Assembly (NCBI GenBank): GCA_963802205.1
Contig: CAWDHW010000004.1
Location: 153,499-217,498, forward strand
Length of the DNA: 64,000 nt
Direction: 5' to 3'
DNA from: DYRB01 sp963802205
Lineage (GTDB): Bacteria; Pseudomonadota; Gammaproteobacteria; Chromatiales; Chromatiaceae
The notes under the pieces are model-generated. The model saw only the letters and a list, made by a program, of their open reading frames with translations. It had not been told where the DNA came from and did not search any database. The position numbers and the translations under genes were made by a program. Shown in pieces: positions 31,201 to 38,395 of this stretch (positions within the stretch are counted from its first letter, which is position 1; each line of letters begins with the position of its first letter).

Positions 31201-32368
31201 GGCCGCCACCTACCATGTGGCGAGCGTGAGTGCGCTCGGGACGCCGGGCATCGAGGCGGTGACCGCGCCCGTTGACTGTGCGAAGGGCGGCGAGGCCAAG
31301 TTCCTGGTGATCGCCCATGAGGACTTCATCAACGCCGATCTTCAGCGGCTGGTGGACGCCCGGGCGGCGGAAGGGTACAGCACGGCGGTGGTCCCGGCGG
31401 GCGGTCTCTATGCCCAGTACAGCCATGGCATCTTCGATCCGTCCGCGATCCACGCCTGCGTGAAGGATGCGGTGGCTCGTCGTGGCACGGAGGCCGTGCT
31501 GCTGGTCGGGGCGGACACCTACGACTACATGGACTACTTCGAAGCGGGCGACGGTGAGCTTCCTGCCGAGCTTCTATGCGCAGACCGGGAGCATCGTGCA
31601 CTGGGCGCCGGCGGATGGACTGGTCGGCGATGTCGACGGCGATGGGCTGCCGGATGTGGCCGTGGGACGCTTCCCGGTGCGCACGGGTGCCGACCTGACC
31701 AACATGGTCGATCGCACCCTGGCGTACGGCAAGATCGGCTATGGGAAGACCGCGGTGTTCGCCGCCGACAAGTACGATACGGCCCAGCAAGCACGACTTC
31801 CGGGCCGACAGCGAGGCGCATCGTGGCGGAGCTTCCGGCGGGTTGGACGGTGGCAGAGGCTACCTCGACGACCTGCAGCTGTCACGGCGGCCCGCTCGCA
31901 GCTCATCGGTGCCATCAACGGCGGGGTGGCCCTGACGGCCTTCGTCGGCCACTCGGGTCCCAGCGATTGGACCTTCGACGGGCTGTTCAGCTCCGACGAT
32001 GCCGTGGCGCTTACCAACGCCGGCAAGCCGACGGTGGTGACCCAGTGGGGCTGCTGGAACACCTACTACGTGTCGCCGTTCTCCGACTCGCTCGGTCACA
32101 GCTTCCTGCTGAGCGGGGATCGGGGCGCGGCGGCGGTGTTGGGCGCCAGCACCCTCACCGAGGCCGAGCACGAGACGGAGTTCGGCAAGCGGCTGTTCGG
32201 CATCGGCGGCCTGGTGGACGGTTCGGCTACCGATCGGCGAGGCCATCCTGCGGGCGAAGCGCGACCTGGCGCCGACTACCCGGATTGGTCGAGGCCGAGA
32301 CCGACTGGCGCGACGTCATCCTTGGCTGGCAGCTCCTGGGTGACCCACTGCTGCGGATCAACCCCTGA
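16295..32368 (+). CDS. Giant secreted repeat protein with C-terminal C25 (gingipain-like) protease, frame broken many times
   Basis: The reconstructed protein is about 5,350 residues. The ATG at 16295 follows AGGAG by 8 bases. The signal peptide ends near GARADA. Then come a long N-terminal region (EFFVPMPEVQIRQG and YDHWEDGYEIDL), DUF11-type domains, an array of SdrD_B repeats, a positively charged spacer (KKEKADKKAGRAKKSRR near 30090) and the C25 peptidase domain, ending DPLLRINP. The protein switches frame at roughly 17040, 17190, 17400, 17640, 18070, 18150, several places to 20750, then 22790, 23270, 24455, 24780, 24890, 25065, 25180, 28070, 28985, 30710 and onward. Each time the same protein resumes, which is why I call one gene rather than several. 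At 17040 an extra C in a CCC run explains the shift. Extracellular, surface or secreted protease; no C-terminal sorting signal is visible. Confidence 0.72.
17820..18100 (+). other. DUF11-like domain in the N-terminal part of the giant protein
   Basis: The segment starting VLSKSSEVVVDDTVTP and continuing SVGDTIEYTLTLENKG and LVALSAVSILDTPP has the pattern of DUF11, an Ig-like repeat of bacterial surface proteins. Between 18790 and 20330 two or three copies of another unit occur, with SNRLLLVA, TFNGQTMTPVGS and TFTGVDQTTPLGT-type motifs in shifting frames. They are lectin-like or concanavalin-like by general look only. Confidence 0.55.
21190..21960 (+). other. Two tandem DUF11 domains of the giant protein
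   Basis: The first unit starts SVAVAKTLVSPADGQILVD and runs through RLRVTNNGNSTLATVQVVD; the second starts LTVTKTRLTPASGPVNLG and runs through RLVVQNTGDTAIATLPLED. Both keep the DUF11 layout of an opening TKT strand, an NxG turn and a closing WxxxGxLxxGxSxxIxV strand. They lie directly before the SdrD_B array and are in one unbroken frame (20760-22790). Confidence 0.75.
21960..29750 (+). repeat. Array of SdrD_B-type repeats (about 17-19 copies) in the giant protein
   Basis: Repeats of about 110 residues begin with IGDTVWLDANNDGVYQ-type strands, continue GEPGIAGVTVxLY, carry TDAxGxYLFxxLPAG in the middle and close with [VA]DFG[YF]. I count 17 such DFG[YF]-type closures (variants NFGY, DYGY and DWGF included), plus two earlier units ending NDFLD. 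These are prealbumin-like Cna-B/SdrD_B folds that form stiff stalks and often bind Ca2+ through DxNxDG loops. DNA copies are diverged, not identical, so the array is old. Confidence 0.85.
27060..28700 (+). repeat. Three SdrD_B repeats with nested double Ca2+-loop inserts
   Basis: Inside three repeats the variable loop is replaced by an insert of about 55 residues containing two EF-hand/dockerin-like loops: VDVNGDGVIDANDDGSYGG followed by VTDGVLAAAANGN and LDVNHDGSIAANDD (27100-27280), and near copies at 27970-28150 and 28510-28690. Shorter relatives occur at 23275-23470 and 24180-24350. The spacing DxNxDGxIxxxD is that of a calcium loop. One frameshift interrupts the second copy near 28070. 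Confidence 0.75.
31290..32368 (+). other. C25 peptidase domain of the giant protein
   Basis: The domain opens with LVIAHEDFINADLQRLVDA and continues DVDGDGLPDVAVGRFPVRT. Likely catalytic His is in FVGHSGPSDWT (codon at 31950) and catalytic Cys in QWGCWNTYYV (codon at 32052), as in gingipain-type proteases. Frames change near 31550, 31790, 31850 and 32225. The upstream part (29740-31280) with AYFKATPDQPQG and FEWWTATETGNLGFELFVE is typical of the region that precedes C25 domains. Confidence 0.8.
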
Positions 32369-32373
32369 GTAGC

Positions 32374-32410
32374 ACCGTCCCGACGGGCTGGGCAAATGCC
32401 CAACCCGCTG
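32374..32410 (+). terminator. Strong hairpin after the giant gene
   Basis: The stem CGGGCTGGGCA pairs with TGCCCAACCCG (32384-32407) with one mismatch and a minimal loop, starting 15 bases after the stop. There is no T-run, so it may be a stem without intrinsic termination or part of a repeat. Confidence 0.4.
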
Positions 32411-32481
32411 GGGCAGGGGGGTCGTGGACGGCGGATTTGCAACGCTGATCGATAGAGAATGGTTCGACCGCAGAGGTAACA

Positions 32482-32671
32482 GTGGCCAAAGGTAACGAAT
32501 TCAGAGACGCCGCCGAGGCCGCCGTGCCGACTGCACAACAGGCGCGGCGAAGGCCCTACGTCGCCCCAGTGCTGGAGGACCTGGGCGACCTGCGCGATGT
32601 CACCCTTGGTGGCAGTGCGCGGCGTCGGGGAGTCCGGTGGCAGGAAAACAAAGACAGGTCGTGGGACCTGA
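32482..32671 (+). CDS. Probable lasso-peptide precursor, core frameshifted
   Basis: GTG start behind AGAGG. The leader fits the lasso motif YxxPxLxxxGxxxxxT exactly: Y26, P29, L31, G35 and T41 in RPYVAPVLEDLGDLRDVTLGG. T41 is at the -2 position, so the core should start at G43. In the frame as read the core (GGSARRRGVRW) has no Asp/Glu at ring positions 7-9 and no stop for over 400 bases, running through a REP and into the next gene. Dropping one base near 32614 gives GG-VRGVGESGGRKTKTGRGT and a TGA at 32669-32671, placing a Glu at position 8 of the core. The end given assumes that frame; a second option (shift in the GGGG at 32627) would end at TAG 32685-32687 inside the REP. Confidence 0.65.
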
Positions 32672-32683
32672 CCTGTTCCCCCT

Positions 32684-32705
32684 GTAGGTCGGGCTTCAGC
32701 CCGAC
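32684..32705. repeat. REP palindrome, GGGCT-AGCCC type
   Basis: Hairpin GTCGGGCTTCAGCCCGAC preceded by GTAG. It sits between the lasso precursor and the methyltransferase; a decayed partner (CCTACAGG) lies near 32740. Confidence 0.85.
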
Positions 32706-32780
32706 TCAATGGCGGCGTGTCAGACGAGAGCCTGCCCTACAGGGGTTCGTCGGTCTCGTCTTTACCGGAAATCACCCTGG

Positions 32781-33938
32781 ATGTTCGATAAGTCCCCCGG
32801 CGCCACGCTGGACTACCACCGCTCGATGCTGGCGGACACCGCACGCACGCGGGCGTTCGAGGGCGCCATCCAGGCGCGGGTCAAGCCGGGCGACACGTGT
32901 CGTCGATCTCGGCTGCGGCAGCGGTATCCTGGCGTTCTTCGCCTGCCGTGCGGGGGCGCGGCGGGTCTACGCCCTGGAGGATGGAGCCACTCATCGAATT
33001 GGCCAAGGCCCTGTGCCGGGTCAACGGGTTTGCAGATCGGGTCGTCTTCATCAACGAGCGGTCCACGCGCGTCGCCATCCCCGAACCGGTTGATGTGATC
33101 GTTACGGAGACGATCGGCAATCTCGGGCTTGGAAGAGGGCATTCTCGGCTGGACGGCGGATGCCCGCCGGCGGTTCCTGAAACCCCAGGGCGGCCTGATT
33201 CCCGAGTCGATTGCGTTGTTCGCTGTGCTGGTCGAAGCGCCCGAGGCGTATCGCAGCGTCAGCGATTGGTCCGCACTGCCCTACGGTCTCGATTTCTCGC
33301 CAGCGCAGGACCGCGCGTGCAATAACCCGAGTTGGACCCAGATACGGCCCGAGGCGTGCCTTTGCAGTCCGGCCTTGTTGGGGAAGTCGAACTCATCCAC
33401 AACGAGCGCGACGCCTTCGAGGGCCGGGCGGAGGTCACCGCCACTCGCTCGGGCGTCTGTCACGGCATCGGCGGCTGGTTTCGAGCCCGATTGACCGAGA
33501 CGATCTCGCTCTCGAACGCGCCGCCGCTGGCCACTCCGAGTTGGACGCACGGATTTCTGCCCCTGGCGCACCCTTTGCCAGTCGTGGCGCGGCGAGGTCT
33601 TTTCGCTGCGGCTGAGCGTCCATGGCAACGGCTCCCTGTGGCGATGGGGGTTGGAGCGCTGTGCGACAACCGGGCGGGGCGGTGCCGAGCCTGCGCTCCA
33701 ATCGACGCTGGCGGGACGGTTCCTGTCGATGGAACAGCTCCGCAAGGGTGCGGGCCATTCACTGCCGCGCCTGGGGGCCAAGGGGGAGGTGCAGCGCTTC
33801 ATTCTCGAGGCCATGGACGGCACTCGCAATCTGGACGCGATCGCGGCGGCGGTCCTGGACCGGTTTGAGGGCGTCTTTCCCGATCCCAGAGAGGCCTCGG
33901 ACCTCGTGCGGCAGATCTCTCGCCGATACGCCCTGTAG
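32781..33938 (+). CDS. PRMT-like methyltransferase fused to a C-terminal PqqD/RRE domain, frameshifted
   Basis: ATG at 32781 (MFDKSPGATLDYHRSML). The SAM-binding motif VVDLGCGSGILAFFACRAGA is followed by VDVIVTETIGNLGLEEGI, which resembles the double-E loop of protein arginine methyltransferases, then FLKPQGGLIPESIALFAVLV. The last 95 residues are a PqqD-like domain (SMEQLRKGAGHSLPRLG to REASDLVRQISRRYAL), the leader-binding RRE (B1) of lasso systems. Frames change near 32898, 32985, 33130, 33325, 33395 and 33590; the protein continues after each. The stop TAG lies inside a REP. The fusion suggests that the leader is held by the same chain that methylates the peptide; the target residue is unknown. 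Confidence 0.72.
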
Positions 33939-33992
33939 GTCGGGCTGAAGCCCGACCTACAGGCATCTGTGTAGGTCGGACTTTAGTCCGAC
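33934..33992. repeat. Two REP palindromes in tandem
   Basis: GTAGGTCGGGCTGAAGCCCGACCTAC (33935-33960) and GTAGGTCGGACTTTAGTCCGAC (33971-33992). The stems differ by a compensated change (GGG/CCC against GGA/TCC). The first contains the TAG stop of the methyltransferase-PqqD gene; the second starts three bases past the convergent RAYT stop. Confidence 0.9.
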
Positions 33993-33994
33993 TT

Positions 33995-34444
33995 TCAAAG
34001 CCAAATGCTGTCCCAGTGAGGGTAGTCACCCAGACGCTTGACCAATCCCGCCCGCAGGGGGTTAGCGACGATGTAGCGGGCAACGCCGATGCGGTCTTCG
34101 TCCTTGCGCAACGCATGGTCGTAGAATGCGGGCTGCCAGCAGGTCCCATGGCGGCCGAGGCGCCTGTTGATCTCGTGGGCACTGGCGCCTTTGAATTTTT
34201 GCATCAGTGCCGAGAGGTCTCCCGTTGTTGTCAGCGAGACGAGCCCATGGAAGTGATCGGGCATCAAGACCCAGGCCAGCCAGATACCGAGCCCGGCGGC
34301 TTGTGTCTCCCGCAGGACCCCGATGACGGTACGGGCCAAATAGAGGTCGGTGAACAGGGATTGCCTCCCGTGGAGGACGGTCGTGACGAAGTATTCGCGA
34401 CCGGGTTCTGAGTAGCGGCCCTTGCGAAGGTCGTTGTAGGCCAT
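33995..34444 (-). CDS. REP-associated tyrosine transposase (RAYT, Y1/HUH family)
   Basis: 149 residues, complete. N-terminal RKGRYSEPGREYFVTTV and the HUH pair H64/H66 in MPDHFHGLV, catalytic Tyr near residue 108 in WQPAFYDHALR, then ARYIVANPLRAGLV. RAYTs nick single-stranded REP DNA and are thought to spread it. Here the gene is flanked on both sides by REP hairpins of the type scattered through the window, as expected for its substrate. It is inserted between the methyltransferase-PqqD and cyclase genes. Confidence 0.93.
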   Translation of the reverse strand: MAYNDLRKGRYSEPGREYFVTTVLHGRQSLFTDLYLARTVIGVLRETQAAGLGIWLAWVLMPDHFHGLVSLTTTGDLSALMQKFKGASAHEINRRLGRHGTCWQPAFYDHALRKDEDRIGVARYIVANPLRAGLVKRLGDYPHWDSIWL

Positions 34445-34471
34445 GACGCCCTCATGATAGGTCGGGCCGGA

Positions 34472-34551
34472 GTCGGACTAAAGTCCGACCTACAGATCTG
34501 GTCGGGCTGAAGCCCGACCTACATGGGTTGTAGGTCGGACTTTAGTCCGAC
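34472..34551. repeat. Cluster of three REP palindromes
   Basis: Copies at 34472-34494 (GTCGGACTAAAGTCCGAC), 34501-34523 (GTCGGGCTGAAGCCCGAC) and 34530-34551 (GTCGGACTTTAGTCCGAC), in alternating orientation. Together with 33935-33992 they bracket the RAYT gene. The last one contains the TAA stop of the cyclase gene on the minus strand. Confidence 0.9.
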
Positions 34552-36454
34552 ACAGGCCGACCCAAGGTTGTGGTCGTCTTGGCCAGGTGGCGCAGCCACA
34601 GTTCGAGGCTGATGATCTTCCAAAGCCAGTAGATCTCCTGCTCGTCAAGCTGGCCTTGCCGCGATAACGCCTGGCGAATCCAGTCGCCCCGCACGAACCC
34701 CATGCGCTCGCTGTGTGCCCCCGTGAGCATCGACCTTACCGACCCGGTCTCACGCTCGAACAAACCGATTCGGGTCAGGACCTCAAAATCGGTTTTGAAG
34801 GGCCGTTCGCAGATTGACTCCGGCAACAACCCATGCATGGCATTGCGCTGGATCCAACGGCCCCGCCAGGGCCGCCCGAGCTGATCGGCGGGCAGGGCCA
34901 TGGCCAATTCGACCAAACGTCGATCGAAGTAGGGCGATTCCGACTCCAGGCCGTAGCGGTTGTAGAACCCTCGCCCGTCGCTCATCAGCGACGGCCAAGC
35001 GCCGTCGGACAACATGCTCAGGCGGAACCACTGAGCGGGCGGGGTGAATCTCCGGCGCCGCGGGTCGTCGCGGGGGCGTTCCTGTAACCCTACCCGTTGG
35101 GCGAATTTTGGGTGCAGCGCGGGGTTGTGGTGAACCGGGTGGAGCTTGACCTTGCGCAGGCCATGCTTGAGACCCGCTGGCACAAGCTGGCGCAGGCCAT
35201 AATGGAAGAGGTCGCGCCGCCAGGAGACGTGCTCGCCGTTCGCGCGCCACAGGCGAAAGAGCTCGGGAAGCCGCCGCTCCAGAAGCATGTCGGCCGCCCA
35301 GTAATGACCGCCGCCGAACAGTTCATCCCCATACTGACCGCTGAGCAGGACGCGGCAGCCGGCGGAGCGTGCCGCCTCGGCCACGGCGATCACCAGCCAG
35401 GAATAGGCATCGCACCAGAGGTAGTCGCGCTCCACGGGCCAGCGCGGCAGGTCTTTCAGTGCCCATTTGTCGTCGCAGACGAGGTAGGTGGCGTCGAGTC
35501 CGTAGCGTTCGGCGACCGGCCCTATGTAGTCGCGCTCGTCGCTGTCCTTGTGCTCGATCGAAGACATAGGAGAAGGTCTTCAGGCGCGATTGAGTTGGGT
35601 GGGTCTCGGGCAGGAGCTCGGAGGCGATCGCCGCGAGCAGGGTCGAGTCGAGGCCACCACTCAGGGAAAGCCCGATCGGACCGATCGAGCGCATCCGGCA
35701 GCGGGTGGCGGCGGTCAGTAGTGTCGCGGAAATGCTCGGCGTACTCGCGGTCGTCCCGGTAGCGGACGCGCGCCTCGGGGTCGATATCCCAGTAGCGGCG
35801 CTTGCGGATGCCCTGGCCGGTGATCGTCAGGCAGTGGGCTGGGGCGACCTGGTAGATCGACTGATAAATAGGTCTCTTCGTGCTCCTGGTTCAGATCGGC
35901 CAGGTAGTCGGCGACCTTGCCCTCGTTGATGCGCTGCCTGCCAGCCCGGGGAGTCCAGGATCTGACCGACCTCCGAGGCAAAGAGGCAACGTCGCCCGTC
36001 ATGGTGATAACAGAGCGCCACGACCGCCCAGGGCATCGCGCGCCAGGAAGAGCCTTCGATTGGCGGTGTCCCAGACGGCGAAGACGAAGTCGCCGAGCAG
36101 GCGCTCGGGGCAGGCTTCCCCCCAACGCCGGAAGGCGGCCAGGATCAGGTCGGCATCGGTGGGGGCGGGGGGGAGGTCAGGCTCGCCGCGCAAGGCCGCC
36201 AACAGCTCGTCGCGATTGTCGATGCGCGCGTCGGCCACGAGGACGTAGCGGCCATCGGTGCTGATCAGGGGTTGGGTCTCCCGCACCGATTCGGGAGTGA
36301 CATGGAAGGCCAGATGGGCCAGTCCGGCGGCGTCACCCATCCAGTAGCGGACGCCGTCCGGGCCGCGGTGTGGCGCCGCGCCGGTCATGGCGCGCAGGGC
36401 CGCGGCATCGACGGGCGCGCCGTCAAAATGGACAATGCCGCAAATGGCGCTCAT
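34542..36454 (-). CDS. Lasso-peptide cyclase (asparagine-synthetase family), frameshifted
   Basis: About 635 residues when rebuilt. N-terminal glutaminase-like domain begins MSAICGIVHFDGAPVD, with GPDGVRYWMGD and DNRDELLAAL. The synthetase domain holds the PPi loop SGGLDST (near 35660), FSYVFD, GQYGDELFGGGHY and the C-terminal ERPFKTDFEVL segment. It would activate the Asp/Glu side chain with ATP and close the macrolactam ring. Cys is residue 5, not residue 2 as in true asparagine synthetases. Frames change near 36020, 35870-35940, 35700 and 35565. The stop TAA is in a REP (GTCGGACTAAAG). Confidence 0.82.
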
Positions 36455-36574
36455 GGTAGGCTCGGTCGGCGGGGTATCTTAAGGAGCGATTCAGTAAGAA
36501 CCGTGTACACATTCAATGGTGCCATTACCGCCAGTACGAAGCGAGAGACATCGGCTGCGCGCCTATCAACGCCT

Positions 36575-36664
36575 GTAGGTCGGGCTTCAGCCCGACTTTG
36601 GCGACCATGACGCATCGTCGCGCCGCGGTCGGACTGAAGTCCGACCTACAGTCCGACCTACAGG
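36575..36664. repeat. REP cluster upstream of the kinase gene
   Basis: Hairpins at 36575-36596 (GTCGGGCTTCAGCCCGAC) and 36628-36650 (GTCGGACTGAAGTCCGAC), then a half-copy GTCCGACCTACAGG at 36651-36664, only 8 bases before the kinase start. No other gene is seen in the 217-base gap 36455-36671. Confidence 0.88.
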
Positions 36665-36671
36665 GGTTGAG

Positions 36672-37625
36672 GTGGCTGGATTGATTCGGTTGTTCGGCAG
36701 GGCCTGTTTGCACGGCCACATCGGCACGGGTTTCGGCTACCGCATTGCAGGCCATGAGCTGTTGTCGGATGTCCCCTTGCCATTGCTCGCCGAATACGCC
36801 AGCGGCTCGGTGCAACCCTCCCTGCGGGATGAGCGGGTCCCGTCGGTCGAGTCCGACGCCGCGACCGCGAAGACCACAGGATGGCTGGCAGGCATGACCC
36901 GGCGGGTCGTCTCCCGTTCCGGCCAAGCGGCCTATGGGTTGGAGATCGCCGATTTTGCGCGGTTTGTGGTGGCGAAATCCGGCGGCGGGATCTTCTGTGC
37001 CGGCGTGGCGGCGGGCGTAGCCCCGAAGGTCCTGGAAGAGGCCCTGCTCGGACCGCCCCTTACCTTCGCACTGGCGCTTCAAGGGGTCTGGTGTCTGCAT
37101 GCCAGCGCGGCGCTAAGGCAGGGGAGGGCAGTCCTGTTACTCGCGGCCTCGGGGCGGGGCAAATCCACCCTGGCGGCGTCCCTGGATGGCGCCGAGGGTG
37201 GTGGCTGGGCCGGCTGGCCGACGACATCGTTCCTTGCACGCTGGTCGGGGGCCTGCCCTGCGCCAGCCCGCACTTTCCCCAGTTGAAGTTGGGGACCGAT
37301 GGGCAGTACCCGCTGAGCGCGCGCGAGAGACTGCCTGTTGGGGCTGTGGTCGTACTCGATCCGGGCGGCATGGTCGACCGAGATTGTGCTCGAACGCCTG
37401 TCCTCGGCGCCTGCGCTCAAGGCCTTGGTCGGGCAGACGGTGGCGGTGAGCCTGTTCGATCGCGCCCTGCACGAGGCGCATTTGCGGTTCGTAGCCGCGC
37501 TGCTGCAGGCGGTTCCGGTCTACCGGATGCGCTATCCGCATGACTACGCGCGCCTGCCCGAGGTTGTCCAGGCCCTGGAGCAGCTTGACGCCTATGCGTG
37601 CTCGCCCAGCCGGACCATTTCTTGA
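36672..37625 (+). CDS. HPr-kinase-like protein of the lasso locus, frameshifted
   Basis: About 315 residues when rebuilt. A poorly conserved N-terminal half is followed by a P-loop: Walker A AASGRGKST at about residues 158-166, then WLGRLADDIVP (HprK-like second motif), a PLSARERLPVGAVVVLDPGG strand and a C-terminal helical part ending ACSPSRTIS. Relatives in paeninodin-type lasso clusters phosphorylate the precursor, usually on its C-terminal Ser; whether this one does so is unknown, and the rebuilt core here ends in Thr. Frames change near 37205 and 37370. The start may be a GTG or ATG nearby; the first residues are not conserved. Confidence 0.72.
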
Positions 37626-37681
37626 ACGCGCGCTCACCCAACAAAGCATGGAGGCCGCACTGGGGTGATAGATCCGGTCTG

Positions 37682-37703
37682 GTCGGGCTGAAGCCTGCCT
37701 ACC
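37682..37703. repeat. Decayed REP palindrome
   Basis: GTCGGGCTGAAGCCTGCCTACC; one stem arm differs from the consensus. It lies between the convergent kinase and B2 genes. Confidence 0.7.
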
Positions 37704-37752
37704 GGGCGGATGGCAGTTGCCCTTGGGCCTGGTGACCGGCAGGTCTGTCCAG

Positions 37753-38202
37753 TCAGGCGCCGACGCCGGCCGTTTCGTGCAGGACGGTGAAGCGTTGGGC
37801 GACGTGCTCGCTGTCGTTGATGACAGTGCCGTCGATCTCGACCCAGGCGTGGGCCTGGAACGCCCCGGCCACGGCAACGCCCAGGCGCAGCATCGCCGGC
37901 AGGCGGCGGCGCCTTAGCAGAAACCAGAGCAGCACGGACTGACGCAGGCAGGTTGCATTCACCGGCAGGCGGCGGGCGGCGATCCCGATCAACTCGGCGG
38001 TTCGCCGTGTCTCGGCGATCCGCGCTGGCGGGATGGAACTGGCGGTCAGCGGCGCTGGAAGCCGCCGCCCCAGGAGTCGGAGCGTTGCTTCGAGTCCACC
38101 CAGGCGCAGCATCGCTGCAACGGCGATGAGCAGTACAGCGGCCCGGAGAAGGAAGGCGCGCTCGGGTCTCGGGATGTCCAGGTACCTTTTAAGCAGTTGC
38201 AT
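37753..38202 (-). CDS. Lasso-peptide B2 protein (transglutaminase-like leader protease)
   Basis: 149 residues from the ATG at 38202 (MQLLKRYLDIPRPERAF), which fits the family better than the ATG 39 bases upstream. The catalytic triad of the family is intact: Cys in NATCLRQSVLLWFLLRR, His in FQAHAWVEIDG and the Asp three residues after its Glu. It cleaves the leader from the precursor with help from the RRE. It has one hydrophobic segment near its start. It is divergent from the TviB-like gene and convergent with the kinase. The frame is unbroken. Confidence 0.9.
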   Translation of the reverse strand: MQLLKRYLDIPRPERAFLLRAAVLLIAVAAMLRLGGLEATLRLLGRRLPAPLTASSIPPARIAETRRTAELIGIAARRLPVNATCLRQSVLLWFLLRRRRLPAMLRLGVAVAGAFQAHAWVEIDGTVINDSEHVAQRFTVLHETAGVGA

Positions 38203-38395
38203 CGCTGGCACTCGCATCGACCTCGATGAGGTTGAGATCATGTAGCCCGGCTTTCAGGTCTGTGCATGCAACCATAGGGTCCCGAGTCGCCACCGGCGTC
38301 TGCGCCTGTTAACATTGCGCGATTTCCGCGACTGCCAGTGTACGTGCTACGGCGTTCATCGGCACCCCTCAACCTTTTGCAGTGGCCGCTGAGAT

